Of a stretch of DNA of 64,000 bases, positions 9,800 to 20,049 are shown in pieces. The notes below the pieces were generated by a model. The model searched no databases, had not been told where the DNA came from, and saw only the letters and a list, made by a program, of their open reading frames with translations. Source of the stretch: Carnegiea gigantea (Eukaryota > Streptophyta > Magnoliopsida > Caryophyllales > Cactaceae). The translations under genes were made by a program, and so were the position numbers. The stretch lies in assembly GCA_029747015.1 (NCBI GenBank), contig JAKOGI010001248.1:114501-178500 (forward strand), read 5' to 3'. Numbering within the stretch: position 1 is the stretch's first letter; the number at the start of each line of letters is the position of its first letter.

Positions 9800-9918
9800 C
9801 TTAAAGTAACACCTTAAAGAACTTCGGCAAAATAACAAAATTGAAAAAGGGTAAGAAAGTAAATTCAACAAATAAAGCCAAAATTATTTTGTCAGCGCCA
9901 ACCCGTTTGACACCCCTA

Positions 9919-9926
9919 GTTGGGGA
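9919..9926. repeat. right 8-bp target-site duplication
   Basis: GTTGGGGA directly follows the terminal CCCCTA and is the partner of GTTGGGGG at 77-84. Confidence 0.6.
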
Positions 9927-9955
9927 ATATTTTCTAGCTCAAGCTATTAGTCACT

Positions 9956-9983
9956 CCCCCCCCCCCCCCAAAAAAAAAAAAAA
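9956..9983. repeat. C14A14 homopolymer junction
   Basis: Fourteen C are followed at once by fourteen A. Similar C-then-A blocks occur at 14658-14686, 59676-59693 and 60775-60793, with a T10G9 block (the opposite strand sense) at 11347-11365. Confidence 0.9.
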
Positions 9984-12158
9984 TCCACACTAAAAAAAGG
10001 CCATTAGAATTCGAACGCCATCATTGCTGAGATTGTATTTGCTAATGTTCAAGTCTCATTTAAATCAACTTTTACATATCAATTGTTATAAAAGAAAAGG
10101 GGGGAAAACAAAGAAATAGAACTAACTGTTTCGCAATAACAGTAATCTCATGCATATTTTGAACACAGAGAAAGAGATGAGACATTGCCATGCTTATTGT
10201 GAGCAACCTTGATGAAACACTACTCTGTTTTGCATTTATTAGCCTATATTTTGCATATCCAATCGTACTTCAGGGGAGAGGGAGGCAGGAAAGCTGAACG
10301 TCAACAAAGTAACAGTCGACCAAAAGGTCGTCTATATTTGACTCCTCAAATGGAGATTCTTAAGGAGTTCCATGCACTAGCATCGCCTTTTACTTCTGGT
10401 CTCATCCTAATACGACACATCAAATCAAAGCTGAAGGAATATTTGGGCATCTCGACTTCAATTGACTCAATTTCAAATCGAATGCATTCGATTTTTATTG
10501 GACACAACGTCCAATCACGCATCTCTGAATTTAGTTTCACTTGCTCAGTTCGCATAATTATAACGATTGTAAGGTCTAGGCCATAAGAGCATTCGCAATG
10601 GGGCCTGAAAAAGGAGAACGCACGCCCACGCTGCCACTTGTCGCAATATAAGATGATAGAGGGAGGACTGCCACGCGGGGAAGAACGGGCAGACGTTTCT
10701 CCCGACGAGCCAACTTTTGACATTTTTAAATTTTTTTTGTTTTTCTTTTTTTTTGAAATAAGTATATAATTTTTAAATAATTTAAAAAATAAATTATGTG
10801 TTATAAGTTGAACCTATGACAAATATTTTTATTAAATGATTAAAATTGAGAAACAGTTGTATCAAAATGCTATCACATCATGTTTACAAGCAATCAATCA
10901 AATCTGACCTATGAATCACATTGCTTCCATTTCTGCCAATATAGCATGGGAGGAAGGGGGGTGGGATGTCATTGATTCTAGAAGGATCATTTTCTCGGAA
11001 TAAGGAACACGACTGGGAGGAGAGGCATGAAAATCAAACATACAATTCTGCTCCATACTATTAGGAGGCGCACGGCGCATATACATTCAGCAGTTACAAA
11101 ATTGCTATGGTCACCTGGCTGCCTAATTGTCAGAATGTTTGGCAAAAGGCCCTAACCATCCAACGCATTCTTAAGATCTACAGCCTGCATTTGGAAGCAA
11201 CCAAAGGTTAGAGCAAGCTCAGAGCTATGCCACCGAAGTTGACGCCACACATAATTTCATCCCTTTTTATTCTCTTTATTTATTTATTCCTCCTCCCCCC
11301 GGTCCCTAGCCAAGCCGAGAAGCAAGCTAGAGGGTCAGACAAGGAGTTTTTTTTTTGGGGGGGGGAGGGGGGGGAGGAACATCCTCCCCAAAAAAAGGGC
11401 TATATAGTCATCAAATCCCGAAACCAAGAGTTTGCACATCGAACAGTTACGTTTTTTGCCATCTTCAAAATCAAAAAGGCACCACATGCAAATACTGTTC
11501 AATTGTGTTTAATGATGACAATCACAGTTAATGTCAGCTAGCATAATTAGGACATATTTGCATGTCAGGAGAGGTGCAGCTTGTCTAGTTGTCAACAACA
11601 AATCAAATATAGCAACCACTTCCGCTCTAGATACTGCCTTACTAGGGTTTCCTGAGTCCACCACACATAGCCAGATTAATCAACGATTCAAAATGCGGTT
11701 TTGGCCGCCATTACGGTTTTAGTCGTGATATGAAAAAATTGCTCTAATGCGGAAATTGTGTTCCATATTACGGTAAAAACGCGGTTTAGCAAACTCAAAA
11801 ACCTTTCCGATGCGGCCGTTTCGTTGCGGATCGGCACAAATCAAATCCACAAGCTTAACCCCTATGAGCAGAAAGACTAATACCTAGAGAACTACAGAAA
11901 TACTTTTTATAATGAGAGAACATCTTTTTGGTGTTTGAACCTGGATTTGCTCAGCAAAATAGCGCATACCTTGATTATAGATGTGCATTAAAGAGCTCCC
12001 GCCAGCTGCAGAAAGGATCAAAGTGCTCTTTGAAGTCCTTCTAACCAGGACAGACTGATACAGAAACATATCACTTCCAACAAGGCCTCTCCCACAACAA
12101 CCCCGTCGTGAAGTCTGACCATAGACTCTAAATTTTGGCGTACATAACTATAAACCCA
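9984..12158. other. intergenic, no gene recognised
   Basis: Several short frames exist on both strands, none with a recognisable domain or coding signature. 10586-10740 has the look of a small repeat (start GAGCATTCGCAATGGGG). 11690-11840 is unusually CG-rich for the area, with repeated GCGGTTT/GCGGCCG strings. The end next to 12158 is probably the MurE 3' UTR. Confidence 0.4.
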
Positions 12159-15100
12159 TCAATGGCTCTCAGGTAACCTGCAATGTCAAATCATAGAAGT
12201 ATTGATGAGACTTTCTTGGACAATATCAAAGAAATATCAAAGACATACTGTTGGTTAAACAGGAAAGTGAAGGATCTGATAGGTGACAAGTAGTCTCATA
12301 CCTCCATGGAAATTCACTTGTGTCTATACCACCTTGGTGAAGCTCACCAACAAACTCCAATGCTTCTCTGCACTCCTGCCCATCATCAAAGAACTCTGTT
12401 TTGTCACCTTCTATTTGAAATTTTTCATGGCCCTTGCCAGTAACTACCTGCAGCAGAAGACCCAATCACTTGGAGAAGTTTCGAGAGGACTAAAGAAATA
12501 TCTTGGCAAAATGGAGATACTCCCATCCCATAGCCAAAGAATAGATCCATTCTTTTCCCATAATCATGGCTCGACTTGAAGGCCAAGAGCTATAGAACAG
12601 AGTATAAAAATTTATCAATACTACAAACCCAAAATGTGTCATTATCATGGCTCTAGAACACTGCAACAATAATCTAGACACCGGGGCACTAAGACATAGT
12701 AAAACTCAGTTAAAGACCAAGCCAGCTAAAGAAACTAATGAATACTTTTCAGATGTCCTCTCCACTGTACACAGAGCCCAGTAGAGTGTTCCACCTTGAA
12801 CCAATACAGACAAGTAACATCCTCCAATTTCAGGGCCATACTCTAAAAATGGATCTTAACAAAATTAGGCTTCATTGAATTCTTTGATAAAGAATATAAA
12901 ATGGATGTGAAAAAGATGTTTCAAAACAAGGCCAAGGACAAAGGAAGTAACTTCTACAAGTTGTTATCGGTTCCAGCAGCCTTTAAGCATGCAAATTCGA
13001 TGGCACTCTTTAAAAAGCAAGCCACAATATTTCCACAAGGTTTAAAAATTCAGGAATACAGTCAGGGAGAAAAGTCTCATGGTTACTAAAACTTACCACC
13101 ATGTCACCTTCCTCACCCATGGCAACAGCACAACGCACAGCTACTCGCCTAATATCATGCAAGAAAAGCCTGTGGCCATTTGGAAGAGGAGGATAGTAAT
13201 CATTCTCTCCATATTTCAGGTAATCTAGCATTGTCCATCCAACCCCAGCTAACATGTCATCCAAGATATCCACTGATCAACAAGAATCAGTTAAGAGATA
13301 AGTTTCAAGCAAATCCACCATCAATTATAGAACTAAATTTATTGCAAAAATCAAAATAAGCATCTCTAAGGGAAAGCCCCCATGATCATATACTCCATCC
13401 TTCACCAAACAAGAAGATGGTCATACTCCAAGAAGCCCGAGTATGCATAAGTCTACCCCTCGACCAATAGAATCTATGTATCAGCAATTACTTGGATGTA
13501 TACCAAATTACCTATAGGAATATCATTTGGTTAACAAGCTCAGAGAGACTAAAGTTCCTCATGCATTTCCAAAAATTGACAAGATCTACAAGCAGATTGC
13601 AGATGAATAACCTCAATATGATTATTTCCTTATGTTTGCCTTTGCACTATCATCACTAATCTGCTCTTAATTGAATTACACAATTAGGCATACTCACATG
13701 GATCTTCCTTCCCTGGATTATCGGATGTCAGCATAGTCACTTCACTTTTATCAGTAGCGATCTTCGTCATCATTGGTCTCTTTCCACGTTCTTTTTCACC
13801 ACAACAGCCAATCACTGCTCATGAACAAATGAAATTTAGTTAGATGAGGGAACCTATGGTCACTGTCACAAAGCCTGACAAAGTTAGCTCAACAAATGTG
13901 TGTACTGACGATACGGCATCAGAGTGTACTTCTTTGCTTATTTTGCAGGTGAAACAAAATTACAACATAGGCCCAATATTTCACCCATTTTTCAACAGAA
14001 AGGAAGCAGTTTGCAAACATCAGAAAGACGTGACCCACTTGCTTCTACTTGGCTGATCAGATAAAACAAGCAATGAAGGATGAAGAATGCCTACTAATGA
14101 CTTGGGAAAAGGTGCAGCTAATTAGATTGACTGCACCAGACTACAGAATAGCATTTATTTGACAAGTAACTAAAAGTCTTACATCAGCAGGCATCATTTC
14201 TCGGCATGCATTGCCTAGTTAGTCAACAGACACAAATCAACAATATCAGAAGCGTCATGTTTCACAGGACAGAATCTTGAAAACAAGATTATTAATCAGT
14301 GCTTCTTTTGCTTAGGAAGCTATATAGGCTGGTTCTAAACTATAGCCAATCGTCAGGATTGGTTACAGGCTTATAACAATGCCCCCCTATATTAGGCCCC
14401 ACAGTTTTGCATAAAACTAACGTGTACTTCTACCATTCTATAAGGCATTCATGTGGTCCTGCTTGTAGAATAGTACTGTAGAAGTAGTAGTCAATGATCC
14501 AGCTTAATAGGCAAATAGTTCCATCTGCTATTCTTCGTTGTCAGAATAGCATTAGATAAACAGGAGCTAGGGGAAGTTACTCTATGCATATTTTGAGTTT
14601 AGTAACCTGCATACTGTGTCTGTTTAATGATGTCCTCACAGACCAGAAGGCCTGGAACCCCCCCCCCCAAAAAAAAAAAAAAAAAACACGCTAAAGTCAT
14701 GTCTCAGATGGTGGTACATAGACCCCTATTTTTAGTTTTTTCTGGCCCGGGAGAAGGGGGGGGGGGGAGGCCAAACTCAGGGCCTCACATAGATCTGGAT
14801 GGCACCCTACATAATAGGGAAGACATGGGGATGGACAGGGAAGTGCAGGAGGGAGAACATTTCCGATGTCTATAGACTATAGTGGGATCTAAGCCCAACT
14901 TGCGTGGAAGTTTGGTTTTCACACAATCGGCCATTCTCATGATGGCTAAGATGAGGGGAATAGATAACTTTCACTCAATCGTACTAGAAAAACACAGTAA
15001 CTAATATGAGTTATGACAGTAGAAAGACATAGATAACACATCCTGGACATTTCACAGAATTAAGTCAGGCAGACAATGTTAGCTTCTGTTCCTGTTATTC

Positions 15101-17019
15101 TAGCAACACCTAACGATATAAGTGACCAATGGAAAGAAAATGAGCATACATGTGATTATTCTCCTTGGCTTTAGTTCCCTTACGGAATCCAGAAGTCTAG
15201 ACAAGGCATCAGGGGTACGGGCATGATCAACAATCACCCCAAATGCCTGCTCTTCATCTATTAATTCACATCTCCCAGGCACAGCATCCACCTCTTCAAT
15301 ACCCCTAACAATGTCTTCTAAAGGCGCCCCAACAGCAATCCCAACAGCTACAGCTGCAAGGATATTGCAAATGTTATGCTTTCCAAGCAATCCTGATGAT
15401 ATTTCCAATATGCCCTTGGGAGTTTTAACCAGGACAGTGGTCTCAAAAAGAGAGAGATCAAACTTCAAAGGACGAACATCTGCATCCTTATTCTCCAGTG
15501 CAAAGGTTAAAACAGGAACATCGGGGTTCCCTTGTGCCATAAAAAAAGGTGCATTCGGGTCATCAATATTGACAATCTTCCTATGCCTCTCTGGATCAAC
15601 CATCCTAGAGAACAATTTACCCTGGGCAAGCCTATATTCTTCTTCTGATCCAGGAAAATCCGAGTGATCCTTTGTCAAATTTGTGAAAACAGCAATGTCA
15701 AAATCAACTTCCTCACACCGCCCACGAGCTAGCTCATTAGTTGATGCCTCCATGACCACTGCCTCAGTCCCATTGTGAAGCATTTTAGCCATCAACTTCT
15801 GAACCAAAACAGCATCTGGGCTACTTTCAGGACACTCCAACTTGTTCTCACCATGCACATAATATGCAACCGAGCTCATCATACCTGTTCTCAACCCCAT
15901 TGACTCATACATTGCCTTTATCAAATAAGCTGTAGTGGTCTTTCCATGAGTACCAGTGATCCCAATAACCGACATATCCCTAGTTGGGAACCTATAAAAT
16001 GAGGCAGCCAAAGCGGGGAGAGCTGCATTGGTATCCTCCACAATGACCAAAGCTTTACACCCCAAAGTCTCCTCTATATCAATCTCTTTACTTGCAACAA
16101 CAGCCACAGCACCCCTCTTATCAGCCTCACTCAAATACAAATGCCCATCAGTATTCTTCCCCACACAACACACAAACAAATCCCCAGGATTAACCAACCT
16201 CGAATCATGCTCAATCCCACTAATTCTCACCTCTAAATACCCATAAACCGAGATGGGCACCACCTTACACTCATCCAAAAGCTCAGCCAAACTCATCTTA
16301 AACTTGGGTTCCAGAATTTTAATCTTGTTCTTACTAAAACTATCAAAATCAATATCAAATTCAGAATCAAGCAAACTAGTACTATTAGCCTCTTTACTCA
16401 CCTTATCCTTCTCTTCAACACGAGCAACCCCCTCCTCTACATCAACAACCCTCAAACCTTCCAATTCATCAATCTCCTCCAAATCAATCACCTCCTGAGG
16501 CTCCAACTCCTCAATCCCTGCAAGATCATCTTGCTTATTAGTCTCCTCCTTAGGAGGGTTAGGCGGAAGCAGCCCCTGCTGGACGAACTCCTTCCTCTTC
16601 TGGGAAATCGCCTTATCAATCTCCCCAAACAAATCATCCCCAGAATTACTGCTCATAGTTCTGGAATCCTCAACATCAGGAGCATCTTTAACGTCCCTAA
16701 TGGCGTCAAGGAAGACCGACTTGTTATTGCGGAAATTCTCCTCCTCGAGCTTACGGGCACGGGCGGCTTGGCGCTCAATTTGGAGGAATTTGGAGACGCC
16801 ATGGGAGGTGTCTTCGGGAGCTTCAGGTGGGTCGTCATCGGCTGGACTTGGGTAGTATTTGGCAGTGGCGGATGGGGGGCTGGGGGAGCGGACGAGAGAG
16901 AAAGTGGGGCGGAGGAGCAAGGGTTTGGGGAAGTAGAGAGAGGAAGACAAGGAGGAGGGTGAAGAGAGAGAAATAGGAGAGAGGAAAGAAGGGTAAGTGA
17001 GAAAAGCTTGAAGAGGCAT
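12159..17019 (-). CDS. MURE: plastid MurE-like protein (PEP-associated), five exons, 775 aa
   Basis: Exons on the minus strand: 17019-15150, 13814-13698, 13272-13097, 12447-12302, 12177-12159. All junctions are GT-AG, phases agree, and the total is 2328 nt. In bacteria MurE adds meso-diaminopimelate to UDP-MurNAc dipeptide. In angiosperms, which lack plastid peptidoglycan, the homologue (PAP11) belongs to the plastid-encoded RNA polymerase complex and is needed for chloroplast biogenesis. Seen here: a Ser/Pro-rich transit-peptide-like start (1-50), an acidic plant extension (about 155-235), Mur N-domain (about 255-345), P-loop GITGTHGKTTT (about 353-363), FTNLTKDHSDFPGS (about 445), LLGKHNICN (about 545). 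The tail is VTGKGHEKF...PWRLPESH, with the last six codons on their own exon. Odd: the usual DYAHTPD reads DHARTPD, and DNPR reads DNPG. Length fits the plant family. ATG 17019 is the first Met of the frame. Confidence 0.93.
14658..14686. repeat. C11A18 homopolymer junction in MurE intron 1
   Basis: Eleven C then eighteen A, inside the 1.3 kb first intron. A second G-rich run lies at about 14756-14767. Confidence 0.85.
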
Positions 17020-17284
17020 TGGAGAGAGAGAAGAGAAGAATAAGATCGGAGCCTCAGAGGCTTTGGGAGGTTTTGGATAGCTTCATCGCTGGACATGGTA
17101 ATAATGGCAATAGATAAAAGCTGTGACTGAAACGTCGTCGTAATTGTCATTTCTTTGTTAGGATTATTACCTTTTTGGAGCTGATTACGTCGGTAATCAC
17201 ATGATTAGGAAGACTCTAATTTTCTGAATAAGATTCTAATCCTGCATATTAATTTTTGTGCCTCCATGCTCGCTAGAGTGAACG

Positions 17285-17943
17285 TAGGGATGACAGTGGA
17301 TGCTAGATCTGATTCAAATTTATTAAATCTGACTCAAATTAGGCTCTAGATCGAATCAAATAAGATCCGATGAGTTTAAGTGAGTTTGGATCTGAGAGAT
17401 GTTGGTTGGGTCCAGGTCTACGTCTAAAAAATTCAGATCCAAACTCAACCCGAAATACATTTAAGACCCACTAGTTTTTTTAAAAAAAATGGAGCGAAGA
17501 TAATTGTCTAAAGTAATTATAAACTAGTAAACCCTAAAATCACTTTACTTTGTACCAGTCGTAGAAGAAGAATTATTTTGTGATGTTTGTTTAAAATTTA
17601 ACGGACTTTGTCTTTGTAGTTTGTATTAAAATATTATTTTTGATTTGTGAGATGTATGCAAGAATACTTATATGCCACTAGAATGTTTTTTTATTATATA
17701 TCATGCCTTTTGAATTTATTATTTGTCTTTTTAATTTGGTAATGCATGTTGAGATGTGAAAAAAATAATTTTTAATATAAAAATAATTGAGACTCGTTTA
17801 GAACCTGTGGATCCGTTCTATCCATAAGATCTGAATCTGGATTCTATCTTCTCAAACCCATCCAATATGTGGTTGATTTAGATCCAGATCAAAAAAATTA
17901 AATAAGTCTTAATCTAAATAGATTCGATCCATTGCTATCCCTA
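17285..17943. mobile_element. degenerate hAT-like non-autonomous element
   Basis: Left end TAGGGATGACAGTGG and right end CCATTGCTATCCCTA are imperfect inverted copies of the TAGGGrTGnCAnnGG class. The interior is AT-rich with the repeated GATCCGA/AATCTGAATC-type strings common in such elements. The 8 bp on either side match at only 4 of 8 positions, so the boundaries are tentative. Confidence 0.5.
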
Positions 17944-18289
17944 TGTAAAGAAAAAATATTGAACTATCAAATCAATAGATAGTGGATGGAACAACCATCA
18001 AATCCTATACTTAAACAATTTTTCTAGACATTAATTTGCGGCTTTGTACACAAATCTGCAAAATATGCCACAAACTTTTTTTAGAAGTGACGCTTATATT
18101 ATATATTGTGTAGCTTGTGTACTATCTACTAGTTCATGCTATATAATGCACCATAATTCTTCCCACATCTATGAATTTATAGGCTGCACCATACATAAAG
18201 GGCCACCATTGCTCATGTGCACTCAGTTCTGTTGACCCATTGGTTCTAATACGACAACGAAGAACAATATTTTCCATGGTTTCTTGTTC

Positions 18290-18905
18290 ATAGGTTTTGG
18301 AAAGATTCAAATATAAGCAGTCTTACCTCTACAGACATCTTTGCTCGTAGAGCGACTAATTTTTTAGCGACCCACAAAAAAAGAATTTTATGAAAAATAT
18401 TTTAAAGAAGAAACTAACGATAAGTAGTAGAAAATGAACTAAGAAATACTAATAAAACCGGTGATAACAACTATGTAAAATATAAGTACAACACAGCAGA
18501 TAGAAGTACTATACCTTAACAAACAAAGGTAGACTAATATTATCTCTTCCTAAAAGAAACTTAAACACAACATAAGAAAAATAGGAAAAATATCCAGTAA
18601 CACACACCAACAAATCCTACCCTACAGTAACCAAAGGACAACTATGAGATTATCTCTCTATGATCCAAGACCTTAATCATATCCCGCCACAATCTCTTAT
18701 ATGAGTCGTGTCCTCTGTCAACCTAAAACTTTCAAGTCTTATCTAATCATCTCGTCCAAGTCCTTCTTGGGTCGTCCCATACCTATCCTACCTTCAAGGA
18801 TGCTCTTACATCTCCTCATTGGAGTATCCACACTCATTCTTTTCACATAACCCGACCATTTGAGTCTGGTCTCTCTTATCTTATCCTCGACGGCAGTCAC
18901 TTTAA
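18290..18905 (-). mobile_element. RTE-type LINE 3' fragment
   Basis: The minus-strand translation of 18905-18640 gives ETRLKWSGYVKRM, then GMGRPKKDLDEMIR and a decayed WRDMIKV-like tail. This is the C-terminal signature of plant RTE-clade LINE RT proteins (RxRWxGHVxRR...GRPKKT). Stops occur after DEMIR. The following 3' part (about 18360-18295) holds GTAGAGGTAAGACTGCTTA, shared with the RTE 3' end at 58496-58630. Confidence 0.7.
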
Positions 18906-19291
18906 ATATGTCTTTAATTACTATAGTCTACCATTATTTAATAATAAGTCCACACAAGTTTCATCGGTAAAGTTAGTTTATAACAGGAAAAGTTCACATA
19001 TGTATTTTTTAAGGTGGAAATGATTACAAAATATCAAACAAAATAATTTTCATGTTTGGTACATGAAAAATTGGGAGATTAAAAAGGGGAACACATATTT
19101 AACTCCACATGAAAGTTACGAATAGAAATAACAAAAATTTTACCAAATTATCATTAATTATAAAGATGTGTGCTTCTTAAAAAGGTATGAGTTTGAAATC
19201 ATGCTTTTATTACAAATTCAAACTCTCACAAATCAAACAAGTGATTGAAAGTTACAGCAGAATGGAAAACTAAAAAATGAATACTCATCTT
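18906..19291. other. intergenic, nothing recognised
   Basis: AT-rich, with no coding signal, tRNA or recognisable repeat seen. Confidence 0.4.
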
Positions 19292-19689
19292 TGTTGGAGT
19301 TGCTTCAAAGGTAGAGAGAGAAACACATTTTTTTTACTCCCATATTTTTGGAGTCCTGCATGGAATGTTAAACAAAGGGTCTATAAAGTTTATATACTTT
19401 TATCTCCTATAAGTACCTAGAAAGACAACCAGTTAAAGAGAACTCTAGACCACACATGTGTGGGCGCGTTGCCCACCGTGCTAGGTAGGGTTACAGGCAT
19501 AGACATGGGCTCTAACAAACTATTCTTTTTGGTCAATACCAGTTACTTGCTTTTGGTGAGTAACCGTTACAATATTTTGTTTCCATCTAAATGAACATAT
19601 TTTTTGCATTATTGTTGTTGATCTTTCCCCATAAAATCAACCTTTTTGTGTTTACTATTTTTATGGCCCTTTTCCATCTATAAATTAAA
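19292..19689 (+). repeat. Copia A left LTR
   Basis: Begins TGTTGGAGTTGC and shares with 24635-25034, in order, ACCTAGAAAGACAA, GAACTCTAGACCA, the GAGTAAC block, CATTATTGTTG and CCATCTATAAATTA. It lacks the canonical CA end (mutated to AA). Confidence 0.75.
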
Positions 19690-20049
19690 CCTCTTAGCCA
19701 TAGCATCATATACATAGAAACACACAAACGTTCCTCCGCCTAAACACCCTATTTTGGGCGACTGTTCAAAGATACTCATCCTTGTTCGACCTAGTACACC
19801 GTTCAAGCAACTAGCTGTGTATCCCTGGAGATTGATTCTTACAGGTCCTTGGTGTAGCATTTGAGGAGAAAATTTGATTTTACGGCAGTTGACTACTATG
19901 CCAAGACATCCCCTCTCATCCTATTCTCAAGCTAAGTTTGTTCTTGCACTATTAATCAGAAGCCTTAATTTTTCTAACAATCTAAGACCAAATTTGATAT
20001 TTGTGACTGATGGATGAATCAACAAACATGTTTATTGCTTATGTCTACT

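Larger units (their letters stand above)
85..9918. mobile_element. hAT-like TIR unit containing an inverted caulimovirid genome
   Basis: The unit begins TAGGGGTGTCAAACGGG and ends with its exact reverse complement. That is a typical terminus of non-autonomous plant hAT elements. The inverted identity runs inward for about 2.48 kb (85-2561 against 7438-9918), with a 4.88 kb unique centre at 2562-7437. The identity stops exactly at the terminal T/A, and outside it lies an 8-bp direct repeat instead. Apart from the outermost 100 bp or so, the content is recognisably pararetroviral: coat protein, movement protein, protease, RT, RNase H, promoter, tRNA-Met primer site. No transposase is visible. 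Alternatively it is a pararetrovirus rearranged into an inverted repeat, with hAT-looking ends by chance; the last 100 bp stay open in one frame in both arms, so they may be viral coding sequence. Confidence 0.7.
7438..9918 (+). repeat. right inverted arm, virus 1
   Basis: This is the inverted copy of 85-2561. Reading rightwards: RNase H end, extra ORF, promoter, leader, primer-binding site, ORF A, and about 100 bp open to the hAT-like end. It breaks the viral genome within Pol, so it is a partial copy and not a second genome. Confidence 0.85.

Noticed and set aside
10209..10723. Overlapping 125-codon frames on both strands
   Set aside because: No domain, no conserved motif, and composition like the surrounding repeat; opposite-strand frames of equal length indicate chance.
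15311..16962. Plus-strand frames over the MurE exon
   Set aside because: They are shadows of the 639-codon minus-strand exon frame, whose translation matches the MurE family.
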